DNA from: Anaerolinea sp.
GTDB lineage: Bacteria; Chloroflexota; Anaerolineae; Promineifilales; Promineifilaceae
DNA: 37,410 nt
Direction of reading: 5' to 3'
Assembly: GCA_014879875.1 (NCBI GenBank)
Contig: JACSRF010000340.1
Coordinates: forward strand, 1 to 37,410
Part shown: one piece after another, positions 1 through 7,237 of the stretch
How positions within the stretch are numbered: position 1 is the first letter of the stretch
How the letters are laid out: each line of letters opens with the position of its first letter
The notes under the pieces: model-generated
The model's database searches: none
The model's input: only the letters and a program-made list of their open reading frames with translations
Told to the model about the DNA's origin: nothing
Made by a program: the position numbers and the translations under genes

Positions 1-8
1 ACAATGTT

Positions 9-47
9 GTTTTGACGGATTTTTCACAAAACATAACCCGTCAAAAC
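9..47. repeat. 10-bp perfect inverted repeat at the window edge
   Basis: GTTTTGACGG at 9-18 is the exact reverse complement of CCGTCAAAAC at 38-47, separated by 19 nt. It lies upstream of the ArsR promoter and is distinct from the ArsR operator. It could be an operator, an attenuating hairpin of the upstream gene or a transposon remnant. The sequence shows only the symmetry. Confidence 0.6.
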
Positions 48-80
48 TTGTCGGTTGAACTACTAGTTAGGAAACGGCCG

Positions 81-107
81 TTGACATTGCTAAAAATTTG
101 ATATAGT
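81..107 (+). promoter_or_regulatory. Sigma70-like promoter of the ArsR-rhodanese operon
   Basis: A perfect -35 hexamer TTGACA (81-86) is followed by AT-rich sequence containing TATAGT (102-107, 15-bp spacer), with TAGTAT (104-109) giving a 17-bp spacer. The palindromic operator at 105-130 overlaps the -10 region, so a bound repressor would block polymerase. Confidence 0.7.
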
Positions 108-130
108 ATTCAATAGATTTATTGAATACT
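105..130. promoter_or_regulatory. ArsR/SmtB-type operator palindrome
   Basis: AGTATTCAATA (105-115), a 4-nt spacer and TATTGAATACT (120-130) form an 11-bp perfect inverted repeat between the promoter and the start codon of an ArsR-family gene. Imperfect A/T-rich palindromes with TTGAA half-sites are classic SmtB/ArsR operators, so autorepression is the natural reading. Confidence 0.8.
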
Positions 131-157
131 TATACGATTTATCGGGAAAGGAATGTG

Positions 158-853
158 ATGAACTCCCCAAGCAGCGAAAAACGCTCTCATAAAGAACATT
201 TGTATGAGCTATTTAGCCAGATAGCGGCGGCAATGGCTAATCCCCACCGCCTGGAACTGCTGGATTTACTGGCCCAGGCGCCGCGTACAGTAGAGGAACT
301 GGCTCAAGAAGCACAGATGAGCGTCGCCAACACCTCCCAACATTTGCAGCGCCTTAAACAAGCCCGGCTGGTGGTAAGCGAGAAAGAAGGATTGTATGTC
401 CGCTATTATCTGGCAGATCCAGCCGTTGCCCGCTTATGGTTGCAACTGCGGACCGTAGCTCAGCAGCAGTTGGCCGAAGTAGAATGCGCCCTTGATGCTT
501 ACCGCCAACGTCGCCACGAGTTTGAGAATGTCTCCGTTGAAGAATTACGAACGCGGCTGCAAAATGATGAAATCATTTTGTTGGATGTGCGCCCAATGGT
601 GGAGTATGAGAACGGCCATCTGCCCGGCGCGCTTTCGCTACCTCTGGATAAGCTTCAGCAAACGTTGGCCTCACTGCCGGATGACAAGACAATTGTCGCC
701 TACTGCCGGGGACCATACTGTGTCATTGCCGACGACGCACTGGACATTCTGGCAGCAAACGGCCGTCACGTGGCCCGTCTGGAAGAAGGGGTGCTGGAAT
801 GGCAGCAGGCCGGTTACGCTGCTAGTTTTGAGCCATCAAAGTTACAGAACTGA
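158..853 (+). CDS. ArsR-family transcriptional regulator fused to a rhodanese domain
   Basis: The product has 231 residues. The N-terminal half is an ArsR winged helix (helix-turn-helix around 'MSVANTSQHLQRLKQARLV'). The C-terminal half is a rhodanese domain with DVRP, 'EYENGHLPGALSLP' and the active-site loop 'AYCRGPYCVIADDA', so the catalytic Cys is present. The ATG at 158 is preferred over the TTG at 122 because GGAAAGGA lies just upstream and the operator ends before it. Fusions of this kind sense persulfide or thiol stress in other bacteria. The downstream SQR-like and DsrE genes support a sulfur-responsive autorepressor. The physiological ligand is inferred. Confidence 0.9.
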   Translation: MNSPSSEKRSHKEHLYELFSQIAAAMANPHRLELLDLLAQAPRTVEELAQEAQMSVANTSQHLQRLKQARLVVSEKEGLYVRYYLADPAVARLWLQLRTVAQQQLAEVECALDAYRQRRHEFENVSVEELRTRLQNDEIILLDVRPMVEYENGHLPGALSLPLDKLQQTLASLPDDKTIVAYCRGPYCVIADDALDILAANGRHVARLEEGVLEWQQAGYAASFEPSKLQN

Positions 854-930
854 GGGCATTAGGGCGGCAGCTTTTATGGCTGTAATCGGGAATGAAGGGG
901 TAGCGTCTAAATTCAGTAAGGAGAGAAAGT

Positions 931-2154
931 GTGAGTGGTAAAACAGTTCTAATTTTGGGTGGTGGCGTGGGTGGATTGGTGACAGCCAATGAATTACGTC
1001 GCCATCTGCCGGCTGAACATCGCATCCTGATCATTGACCGGCAGCCAAAGCACTTGCATAACCCCTCGCTGCTCTGGCTGATGCTGGGCTGGCGCGAACC
1101 GGCGCATATTCAGGCTGAATTGAGCCAACTGGCCCGCCAGGGCATTGAATTTATCCAGGCAGACATCCAGGCCATTGATCCGGACACGCGCAAAGTGCAG
1201 ACATCAACCGGTGAATTCGCGGGTGACTACCTGGTGGTGGCCATGGGAGCGCAGCCAGCCCCAGAATTGACCCCTGGTTTTGCCGAAGCAGCCCACACGC
1301 CCTACACATTGGAAGGCGCCACCCGGCTGCGGGATGTGCTGCGGGAATTCAAAGGGGGCCGAATCGTGGTCGCTGTTACCGGGCTGCCATATCGTTGCCC
1401 GGCCGCGCCTTATGAAACGGCCGTGATGATTCACACCTATTTGAAGAAACAGGGACTGCGGGAGAAAACCGACTTGCAGATGATCACCCCAGAAGAGATG
1501 CCAATGGGCACAGCCGGACCGTCTATGGCCGACGCTGTGAAGGGGCTGATGGCCGAGCGCAACATTCCTTTCCGCCCACTGACTTCCACAAGGTCAATAG
1601 ACGCGGCTGCCCAAGAACTGGTGCTAGAAACCGGCGAGTGTGTGCCTTTTGACCTACTCGTCGCCATCCCGACCCACCGCAGCCCACAAGTGGTGCGTGA
1701 CTCCGGGTTGGCAAACGATGCCGGCTGGATTCCGGTAGATGCCGGTATACTGGCTACTCGCTTTGACGGTGTGTACGCACTGGGTGACGTGACTATGATT
1801 CCCCTACCCGGCCGTTTCCAGTCGGATAAGCCGCTGCTGCTGCCCAAGGCCGGCGTCTTCGCTCATAAGCAGGCTGAAGTAGTGGCGCACAATCTGGCAG
1901 TTGAAATCATAGGACAGGGAACGCCGCAATCGTTCGACGGTTTTGGCGGCTGTTTCATCGAATTGGGTGACGGCCGCGCCGGTTACGGCGAGGGTAATTT
2001 CTATGATCCCCAGGCTCCTGCCGTCACGTTACATCCGCCGGTCCGCCGCTGGCATTGGGGCAAAGTGCTGATTGAAAAGTATTGGCTCTGGCGCTGGTTC
2101 GCCCATCAGCCGGGTCGCTTTCACAAGATTGGAGACAAAATTCTTTTTGGATAA
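931..2154 (+). CDS. NAD(P)/FAD-dependent oxidoreductase, sulfide:quinone oxidoreductase-like
   Basis: The product has 407 residues. It starts at GTG 931 behind AGGAGAG. The N-terminal Rossmann motif is GGGVGGL (residues 10-16), and a second FAD contact 'VYALGDVTMIPLP' lies near residue 285. The overall plan matches the SQR/flavocytochrome c sulfide dehydrogenase family, which oxidises sulfide or persulfide at the membrane. 'GLPYRCPAAPYE' carries a conserved Cys. I do not see the full set of three SQR catalytic cysteines, so the substrate is uncertain. It follows the ArsR-rhodanese gene by 77 nt and precedes the DsrE-like gene by 19 nt, so all three probably form one sulfur operon. Confidence 0.85.
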   Translation: MSGKTVLILGGGVGGLVTANELRRHLPAEHRILIIDRQPKHLHNPSLLWLMLGWREPAHIQAELSQLARQGIEFIQADIQAIDPDTRKVQTSTGEFAGDYLVVAMGAQPAPELTPGFAEAAHTPYTLEGATRLRDVLREFKGGRIVVAVTGLPYRCPAAPYETAVMIHTYLKKQGLREKTDLQMITPEEMPMGTAGPSMADAVKGLMAERNIPFRPLTSTRSIDAAAQELVLETGECVPFDLLVAIPTHRSPQVVRDSGLANDAGWIPVDAGILATRFDGVYALGDVTMIPLPGRFQSDKPLLLPKAGVFAHKQAEVVAHNLAVEIIGQGTPQSFDGFGGCFIELGDGRAGYGEGNFYDPQAPAVTLHPPVRRWHWGKVLIEKYWLWRWFAHQPGRFHKIGDKILFG

Positions 2155-2173
2155 ACAAATACAGGGAGAAATT

Positions 2174-2539
2174 ATGGAAAACACAACATCACAAACTATT
2201 CTTTTCATCATCAATGACGCGCCTTATGGAGACGAACGGCCGTTTAACGCAATGCGCCTGGCCTTAAACCTGATGAAGCGTTCCGGGGTGAAGATTCGCG
2301 TGTTCCTGACGGCAGACGGTGTGTTTTGTGCCCGCAAGGGCCAAAAAACACCCGAAGGTTATTATAACGTCGAGCGGATGGTGCGTGCCCTGGCCCAGCG
2401 CGGCGAAGTAGCTACTTGAGGCTCTTGCAGCGAGGCTCGCGGGATCGAGCCTGAAGACAAAATCGTAGGCGTACTGGCCGGAAGTATGGACTTACTTGGT
2501 GACTGGACGCTGGCAGCCAGCCAGGTCATTGTATTTTGA
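2174..2539 (+). CDS. DsrE-family protein with in-frame UGA (candidate selenoprotein)
   Basis: Translation from ATG 2174 (RBS GGGAGAA) reaches a TGA at 2417-2419. The same frame then continues through 'GSCSEARGIEP' to a second TGA at 2537-2539. The whole frame gives a normal-length DsrE protein of 121 residues. DsrE relatives carry Cys-Gly-x-Cys followed by (D/E)ARG at this place. Here the first Cys is UGA (codon 82) and the second is retained, giving U-G-S-C. A 7-bp hairpin with loop CGGGAT starts 13 nt after the UGA. DsrE proteins relay sulfane sulfur, and the SQR-like and rhodanese neighbours fit. DsrE-like selenoproteins are, from memory, known from metagenome surveys. The alternative is an inactivating nonsense mutation, but the intact downstream frame argues against it. 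Confidence 0.82.
2433..2452 (+). promoter_or_regulatory. Candidate bacterial SECIS element of the DsrE gene
   Basis: AGGCTCG (2433-2439), loop CGGGAT (2440-2445) and CGAGCCT (2446-2452) form a perfect 7-bp stem. The loop starts after 20 intervening nt from the UGA at 2417-2419, inside the usual 16-37 nt range for SelB recognition. G is the second loop base. Confidence 0.7.
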
Positions 2540-2589
2540 TAAACAGGTAAAGAAGGCGACATATAGCTCAAAAACGATTAGGAAGGAAA

Positions 2590-2735
2590 CCCAAGACGAG
2601 GGGGGATCGAGTACGCGCCTGGTGCACACCGTCGTTATCAGCCTGGATAACCCCGATCTGACACTCAAGCCCAGTATGATGGCCGACGCGAAATTCGAGA
2701 AGTACACAGCCCGCCTGAACATTCCCCTAATTGTT
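2590..2735 (+). pseudogene. Remnant of an efflux RND/HlyD periplasmic adaptor C-terminus
   Basis: The frame reads 'TRLVHTVVISLDNPDLTLKP' followed by SMMADAKF. This resembles the conserved 'TRT..V...NPD..LKPGM.A.V' segment of membrane-fusion (CusB/HlyD-type) adaptors. No start codon with RBS, no N-terminal domains and no intact C-terminus accompany it. I read it as a deletion remnant between the DsrE gene and the SHOCT genes. In this context the intact gene was probably a metal-efflux component (inference). Confidence 0.45.
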
Positions 2736-2758
2736 ACAAAATCGTCATACTTTTGTTG
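2736..2758 (+). promoter_or_regulatory. Repeated regulatory block, copy 1
   Basis: ACAAAA-N9-TTTTGT followed by TG is an interrupted palindrome with 6-bp arms. It is preceded by the -35-like TTGTTA. A copy differing at one of 23 positions occurs at 3471-3493, also upstream of a SHOCT mini-gene. The shared block is probably an operator/promoter for these small genes. Confidence 0.55.
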
Positions 2759-2810
2759 CAGCTTCTTTAAGCTTACCCGTTACGATGGAGATTGTTGAGA
2801 AACGGCCGTT

Positions 2811-2823
2811 TCCATTTGGCCAA
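2811..2823. promoter_or_regulatory. Weak copy of the GCCAWWTGGC palindrome
   Basis: TCCATTTGGCC matches the shared palindrome except for the first core base. It sits about 65 bp upstream of the first SHOCT gene. No -10 hexamer occurs at the spacing seen for the better copies, so this copy is doubtful. Confidence 0.3.
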
Positions 2824-2881
2824 CAAAATAAAAACAAAGTGGATGGCTCCGGCGTCTGCCATGCATAAGGAGATGACAGCG

Positions 2882-3091
2882 ATGTTTATGGGATTGGGCT
2901 TGATTTTTACTATCCTGCTTGTTGTAGGGTTTGTCTACCTGCTGAACGGCCGTGGGCAAAGCCGCAACAACTTGATTTCACCGCCGTCTAATAACAGTAA
3001 GTCGCCCCTGGATATTGCCCAGGAACGGTACGCCCGCGGCGAGATTGATAAAGAAGCATACGAGCAACTGCGTCACGACTTAACCAGTTAG
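2882..3091 (+). CDS. SHOCT-domain small membrane protein 1
   Basis: The product has 69 residues. One N-terminal transmembrane helix (residues 4-22) leads into a C-terminal SHOCT domain, 'LDIAQERYARGEIDKEAYEQ' then LRHDL. The ATG at 2882 is chosen because AAGGAGATG lies just upstream. SHOCT segments are short oligomerisation modules often found at the ends of membrane proteins. It is the first of three paralogues in tandem (3120 and 3596), which suggests local duplication. The copper-related neighbourhood suggests an envelope stress role, but no specific function can be read. Confidence 0.85.
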   Translation: MFMGLGLIFTILLVVGFVYLLNGRGQSRNNLISPPSNNSKSPLDIAQERYARGEIDKEAYEQLRHDLTS

Positions 3092-3119
3092 GCACAATTG
3101 CCAAAAGGAGTTATTAGAA

Positions 3120-3374
3120 ATGTTTTGGCCACAACATATGATGAATTACGGCTGGGGCGGCTGGCTGGTTGGCGGATTGGTCATGCTCCTCTTCTGGGGC
3201 GGACTGATTGCCCTGGTCATCTTTACCATTCGCGCCCTGGCTGGCGCGAATCAGAACAAGACCACAAAGTCGCCCTCTGGGGAAACCGCGCTGGATATTT
3301 TGAAACGTCGCTACGCCCAGGGCGAGATTGACAAAGCTAAATATGAGGCCATGCGCCGCGACATTGAAACCTAG
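3120..3374 (+). CDS. SHOCT-domain small membrane protein 2
   Basis: The product has 84 residues. The N-terminus is Trp/Gly-rich with a Met/His start (MFWPQHMMNYGW) and is followed by one transmembrane helix (about residues 16-38). The C-terminal SHOCT segment is 'ALDILKRRYAQGEIDKAKYE'. RBS AAAAGGAG lies 12 nt upstream of ATG. It follows the first paralogue after 28 nt, so the two are cotranscribed, and a strong terminator follows at 3405-3436. The N-terminal Met and His could bind copper, which is inference from composition only. Confidence 0.88.
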   Translation: MFWPQHMMNYGWGGWLVGGLVMLLFWGGLIALVIFTIRALAGANQNKTTKSPSGETALDILKRRYAQGEIDKAKYEAMRRDIET

Positions 3375-3404
3375 GCGGGTCTCCTCCGACAAGTAGTGTA
3401 CGAT

Positions 3405-3436
3405 AAACAGGGCTGGTCGCAGCCCTGTTTTTGTTT
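3405..3436 (+). terminator. Rho-independent terminator after the SHOCT pair
   Basis: AAACAGGGCTG (3405-3415), loop GTCG and CAGCCCTGTTT (3420-3430) form a perfect 11-bp stem followed by TTGTTT. It ends the transcript of the two small genes at 2882 and 3120. Confidence 0.88.
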
Positions 3437-3470
3437 GGCAGCCAAGACCAGGTATGAAGAAGTTTTTGAC

Positions 3471-3493
3471 ACAAAATCGTCACACTTTTGTTG
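3471..3493 (+). promoter_or_regulatory. Repeated regulatory block, copy 2
   Basis: This second copy of the ACAAAA-N9-TTTTGT block differs at one of 23 positions from 2736-2758. It is preceded by a perfect TTGACA-like -35 (TTTTTGACA). It lies about 100 bp upstream of the third SHOCT gene, immediately after the terminator, so it probably drives the 3596-4776 transcript. Confidence 0.6.
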
Positions 3494-3595
3494 AAACTCC
3501 GTCACAAAGCTGGCGTAAGCTAACAACATTGAAGTTAAACAACGCAGGCAGCACAGATTGTCCGTTGAATTGAAGACAATCAGGAGAAAATCATT

Positions 3596-3841
3596 ATGAT
3601 GACAGGATTTGGAATGGGATTTGGCAGCGCGATCTGGATGATTATTTTCTGGGTAATCATTATTGGCGGCGGTATCTGGCTTTTGGCGGCGATTTTTCCC
3701 AGGATAAGTACAAGTACATCCGCTGAAGGTAGAACCGAATTGAAAGATGATCCGCTGGCAATATTGAAAAACCGGTATGCGCGCGGTGAATTGTCCAAAG
3801 AAGAGTTTGAAACCATTCGCCACGATTTGGAACAGGCATAG
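3596..3841 (+). CDS. SHOCT-domain small membrane protein 3
   Basis: The product has 81 residues. A Met/Gly-rich start precedes one transmembrane helix (about residues 12-35), and the C-terminus is a SHOCT domain 'LAILKNRYARGELSKEEFET'. RBS AGGAGA lies 9-10 nt upstream of tandem ATG codons. It is paralogous to 2882 and 3120 but has its own promoter block. It precedes the Met-rich secreted protein by 53 nt, so the two probably share a transcript. Confidence 0.87.
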   Translation: MMTGFGMGFGSAIWMIIFWVIIIGGGIWLLAAIFPRISTSTSAEGRTELKDDPLAILKNRYARGELSKEEFETIRHDLEQA

Positions 3842-3894
3842 ACCTGCGTGTATTTTTGAAATCAATTTCTTGAAAAATAAGGAGACAATAAACA

Positions 3895-4776
3895 ATGAAC
3901 AAAAAATTAGTTGTAATCGTAGCTATTCTGGCCGGTATCGGCCTCTTCGCCGGCGGTTTTTTCTTCAGCCAGGTCAACGCCCAGACAAATCAGCAGGGTT
4001 GGATGATGGGCAATTGGAACGGCCAGGCTAACGCCAACATGATGGGCAATGGTCAATTTGGCCCCAGTATGATGGGTGACGGCCAATATGGTGACATGAT
4101 GGGCATGATGATGAGCGGCGGCATGATGGGCGGCCAGTATGGCTCAGGTATGATGGGCAACTATGGCGGCTTGATCGACGCGGATCCGTTATCCATCGCG
4201 GAAGCGGAAACGGCCGTTACCAACTACCTGGCCACCCTCGACAACGATAATTTAAGCCTGGGCGAAATCATGATCTTCGACAACCACGCCTATGCCCAAA
4301 TCATGGACGAAACCAGTGGAACGGGTGCATTCGAAGTGCTGGTTGACCCTGTTACCCAAAACGTTTTTCCCGAACCCGGCCCCAACATGATGTGGAACAC
4401 CGAATATGGCATGGTCATGCAAAGCATGATGAGCGGCGGCAATTTCGGTGGAATGATGGGTGGCATGATGAACAGCCAATATGGTTCCGGTATGATGGGC
4501 GGCAATATGATGGGCAGTTTCGGCTACGCCCCGGATGCGGAAATTAATATCACCGCCGAGGAAGCTGTTGCCCGCGCTCAGGAGTACCTGGACGCCTATT
4601 TGCCCGGCAAAACAGCCGATGACACGGCCGACGATTTCCCCGGCTACTATACCCTCCACGTCCTGGAAAATGGCGAAACGATTGGTATGTTAAGCGTCAA
4701 CGCCTACAGCGGTCAGGTTTTCCTCCACCATTGGCATGGCGACTTCATCGAAATGGCCGATGAAGAGCGTGGTTAA
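3895..4776 (+). CDS. Secreted Met-rich protein with PepSY-like repeats, putative copper binder
   Basis: The product has 293 residues. A signal peptide or N-terminal anchor (residues 1-30, ending near VNA) is followed by stretches packed with Met-Met-Gly and Met-Met-Ser-Gly-Gly (about residues 37-90 and 165-210). These alternate with two PepSY-like folds, 'EAETAVTNYLATLDNDNLSL' and 'EEAVARAQEYLDAYLPGK', the second ending 'LSVNAYSGQVFLHHWHGDFI'. Met-rich motifs of this kind chelate Cu(I) in CopA/CopC-type periplasmic proteins. RBS AAGGAGA precedes the ATG. Copper sequestration outside the membrane is the likely role (inference). The low-complexity Met tracts make homology search unreliable. Confidence 0.85.
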   Translation: MNKKLVVIVAILAGIGLFAGGFFFSQVNAQTNQQGWMMGNWNGQANANMMGNGQFGPSMMGDGQYGDMMGMMMSGGMMGGQYGSGMMGNYGGLIDADPLSIAEAETAVTNYLATLDNDNLSLGEIMIFDNHAYAQIMDETSGTGAFEVLVDPVTQNVFPEPGPNMMWNTEYGMVMQSMMSGGNFGGMMGGMMNSQYGSGMMGGNMMGSFGYAPDAEINITAEEAVARAQEYLDAYLPGKTADDTADDFPGYYTLHVLENGETIGMLSVNAYSGQVFLHHWHGDFIEMADEERG

Positions 4777-4802
4777 AGAGAACGGAGCACTGACGGTACA
4801 AT

Positions 4803-4818
4803 AAGCCAAATGGCGCTG
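4803..4818. promoter_or_regulatory. Shared palindrome site upstream of the gene at 4905
   Basis: The core GCCAAATGGC is at 4805-4814. A -10-like GATAAA (4838-4843) lies 31 bp downstream, centre to centre. This matches the spacing at several other copies in the window. Confidence 0.55.
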
Positions 4819-4850
4819 GTCATATCTGGCAGGCAGAGATAAAAATGATT

Positions 4851-4880
4851 GGAGACCGGCATTCCCGCCCGTCTCCAATT
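4851..4880 (+). terminator. Hairpin, terminator or attenuator, in the leader of the 4905 gene
   Basis: GGAGAC (4851-4856) pairs with GTCTCC (4871-4876), with a further GG/CC pair inside one mismatch, and AATTTT follows. It can end the 3895 transcript. Because the palindrome-linked promoter lies upstream, it could also attenuate the next gene. Confidence 0.5.
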
Positions 4881-4904
4881 TTGCCGTTAACCTGTGAGGT
4901 GTTA

Positions 4905-5500
4905 ATGAATCGGAAAAGATCCTTATTATTGCTAATCACCAGTACGGTAGTTGTCACGACCCTGGTCGTTATAGGTATTCTATATTTACCTGGTTTACGC
5001 CAACGCCCAGCCTCATCTGAGTCGCTGGTTCATCAGGAAGGAATGGCCCATACGGCCGATATGAATCATCAGACCAGCGTGGGTCAAGATGTCAATGCCC
5101 GGCAGGAAGAAGTTGCCGAACGCGGCGCTGAAGTGATGCCCTTCGATCTGGAGCGCACTACCATCTATTTGAAAAAACAGTGTATGGTGGTTTGCAACAG
5201 GTACTCTCAGATGATGGCGATAGGGAGCAAATCGCGCTGATTCAGACACACCTACAAGAAGAGGTCTTACGGTTCCAACAAGGGGACTTTGAGGATCCGG
5301 CTCAGATTCACGGGGACGATATGCCCGGTTTGGCAGTGCTTCGCGCTGACTATAGACAAATAGAAGTCGGCTATACGCCCTTGGCGGACGGCGCTCAAAT
5401 CGATTATAAAGCGGTGACACCTGAATTGATAGCCGCTATTCATGCCTGGTTTGATGCCCAGCTTTCTGATCACGGCCCACATGTCACCGACGGCCGTTAA
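4905..5500 (+). pseudogene. Membrane-anchored conserved protein, frameshifted near codon 86
   Basis: The N-terminal frame from ATG 4905 (RBS GAGGTG) has a transmembrane anchor and ends in 'EVMPFDLERTT'. The rest continues in the -1 frame as 'FEKTVYGGLQQVLSDDG' and runs through 'IHGDDMPGLAVL' to 'AIHAWFDAQLSDHGPH' at 5500. Proteins of this type, often misannotated as aspartate carbamoyltransferase, read MPFDLxxTTHxFE without a break. One base therefore appears to be missing near 5160-5162, before the His. A six-A run at 5172-5177 would allow slippage, but the expected HxFEK residues are already in the shifted frame, so a plain deletion or assembly error is likelier. The downstream half is otherwise intact. 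Confidence 0.75.
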
Positions 5501-5511
5501 TCCGTCGGTGA
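5484..5511 (+). terminator. 10-bp hairpin over the stop codon
   Basis: TCACCGACGG (5484-5493) and CCGTCGGTGA (5502-5511) pair perfectly around an 8-nt loop that holds the TAA stop. There is no U-tract, so it may be a weak terminator or an mRNA end-stabilising hairpin. Confidence 0.45.
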
Positions 5512-5541
5512 ATGATGTGGCCGATGAAGTCCGCGCTCGTT

Positions 5542-5790
5542 TATAGTACGTTCCAGCCGCTCGCTTCTACTTTTCTTTGTACTTGGGAGGTTTTTTATGA
5601 AACAGAAGAATACCGAGTTTGTACAAAATATCATACTGGACTTTGTGGGGTGCTATGAGCTAAGATAAGAAAAGAGTTTTGTAATTGATGTTTATCATGG
5701 ATAATTAGCCTGATCCATCACTACTCCACCACTAATCCATTTGGAAACGCTATCGAATATTTTATACACTCTAGTAGGAGGAGAAGAGAA
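5542..5790 (+). other. Intergenic leader of the haem-protein operon with a possible 23-codon ORF
   Basis: A -10-like TATAGT is at 5542-5547. An ATG at 5597 with a strong GGGAGG site opens a 23-residue frame (MKQKNTEFVQNIILDFVGC then YELR, TAA at 5666-5668). I do not recognise the peptide, and it could be a leader ORF or a gene stump. Further on, ATGGAT and ATCCAT form a short inverted repeat near 5698-5720. TAGGAGGAG directly precedes the next gene. Confidence 0.35.
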
Positions 5791-7233
5791 ATGCTGCGAA
5801 AACGTACTGTTGTCTTAATGTTGTTTTTCGGCCTGCTGGTAATGATATTTAGCATCACACCGGTTAGGGCACAGGAGAGTGACGATTCGCTCGTCAGGGT
5901 TCCTGACGAGCTGACGACCGAATTGAAAATAAAAGTCGCGTACAACGGCCAGGATATTTTCTGGTTGTTTGAATGGCCGGTCGACAGAGCTCATTTTTAT
6001 CATGATGTCGTGGTTTACCAGGATGGGGATTGGGTGCGGCACGGAGCCAGTCCGGTAGGCAGCCAGGAATTTGGCCTCTACGAAGATCGGCTCACTTTTC
6101 TGGTTGATCCAGGTACGGTGCAAGGCTTTGCCACCCAGGGTTGTTACGCTGCCTGCCACGATCAGATGCGATTCCTGAACGATGAACTGGATGAAGCGAC
6201 AATCGCGGCCCACCCGTTGCTGGGTGAAACCCTGGGACGAACAGACCTGCGTAAATATCTGGCTGATTCGCGCACTGGCGCCGAATGGTGGGATGCTCCC
6301 TGGGATGACATCAAATCACCTGAAGAGTTAGAAGCGCTGCGCGAGGCCGGCGTCTTTCTGGATTTCTGGCACTGGCGGGCGCATCGGGGCGGTCCGGTTG
6401 GCTACGCCGATGATCAATATGTGCTTGAATTTCGCAATAACGACGGCACGAAAGCCGCCTACGCCACGAATTGGGATGCCGATGTCGGCCAACCCCGATT
6501 CATGTTCGACCCGGCCCAAGTAGGTTTCACCGCCCTGAACTGGGATCGCCTTATTAATTTTGAGTATACGCAAGATGATGTCTATTATCTGTCCACAGAC
6601 AACACTGTGCCTTTTGATCCAGACCATAATTGGCAGAATGGCGATGTCATTCCCCGCCGCTTCTTGCAACAGCCTGAGGGCAGCCAGGCTTCTATCACCG
6701 CCGACGGCCGTTGGGCCGATGGTGTCTGGCGGCTAGAACTACGCCGGGCGATGGACACCGGTTTCCCCACGACCGATCACGCCCTGGTCGAGGGACGAAC
6801 CTATAACGTTGGCTTCGCCATCCACAAGAATGCCACTGGAAGCCGCTGGCATTACATTTCCCACCTACAGAAAGTTGGTATTGGTACCCCGGCAGCAATA
6901 AGTGCTGTGCGTTTCAACGGTTCCACGCCTGATTGGAATTCTATCCCCTGGACTACCCTTCCGATGTATTATCCAGGCCAGATTACGTGGGAGTGGTTGA
7001 CCAGCGATGCCCATCCGGGGGCACCAGAGATGCGGGCAGACTCTCGCAGTTGTCGTGATTGCCATGGGGAGGACAGCGCAGCTGTCTTTAAGATGGCTCA
7101 GGCGGCCCAATATCATGAGTTGCGCGAAGGCCGTTTGTCGTTGAATTGGTGGTTAACATTAATAGGTGGTTTTGTCTTTTTGTTTGGTGGCACTATTGTG
7201 GCCCTAAATCTTTCAAAATATAAGGAGGTATAA
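5791..7233 (+). CDS. Ethylbenzene-dehydrogenase-related haem-binding protein with C-terminal membrane anchor
   Basis: The product has 480 residues. A signal peptide ends near 'PVRAQE' (residue 29). A long beta-rich EB_dh/DMSO-reductase gamma-like region follows, and the final transmembrane helix starts at about residue 450. Two haem c attachment motifs are visible. One is C118-Y-A-A-C122-H, with three residues between the cysteines instead of two. The other is a normal C-R-D-C-H close to the C-terminus. The architecture suggests an exported cytochrome facing the periplasm or cell wall that passes electrons to or from a membrane partner, presumably the protein at 7238 (4 nt away). The family is fairly clear, but the electron donor is not. 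Confidence 0.85.
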   Translation: MLRKRTVVLMLFFGLLVMIFSITPVRAQESDDSLVRVPDELTTELKIKVAYNGQDIFWLFEWPVDRAHFYHDVVVYQDGDWVRHGASPVGSQEFGLYEDRLTFLVDPGTVQGFATQGCYAACHDQMRFLNDELDEATIAAHPLLGETLGRTDLRKYLADSRTGAEWWDAPWDDIKSPEELEALREAGVFLDFWHWRAHRGGPVGYADDQYVLEFRNNDGTKAAYATNWDADVGQPRFMFDPAQVGFTALNWDRLINFEYTQDDVYYLSTDNTVPFDPDHNWQNGDVIPRRFLQQPEGSQASITADGRWADGVWRLELRRAMDTGFPTTDHALVEGRTYNVGFAIHKNATGSRWHYISHLQKVGIGTPAAISAVRFNGSTPDWNSIPWTTLPMYYPGQITWEWLTSDAHPGAPEMRADSRSCRDCHGEDSAAVFKMAQAAQYHELREGRLSLNWWLTLIGGFVFLFGGTIVALNLSKYKEV

Positions 7234-7237
7234 GCAA

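Noticed and set aside
122-157. TTG start at 122 for the ArsR-rhodanese gene
   Set aside because: It lies inside the operator palindrome. ATG 158 has a good ribosome-binding site.
5161-5182. Programmed -1 frameshift at the six-A run
   Set aside because: The residues expected before the run (HxFEK) are already encoded in the shifted frame, so the break lies upstream of the A-run and looks like a lost base.
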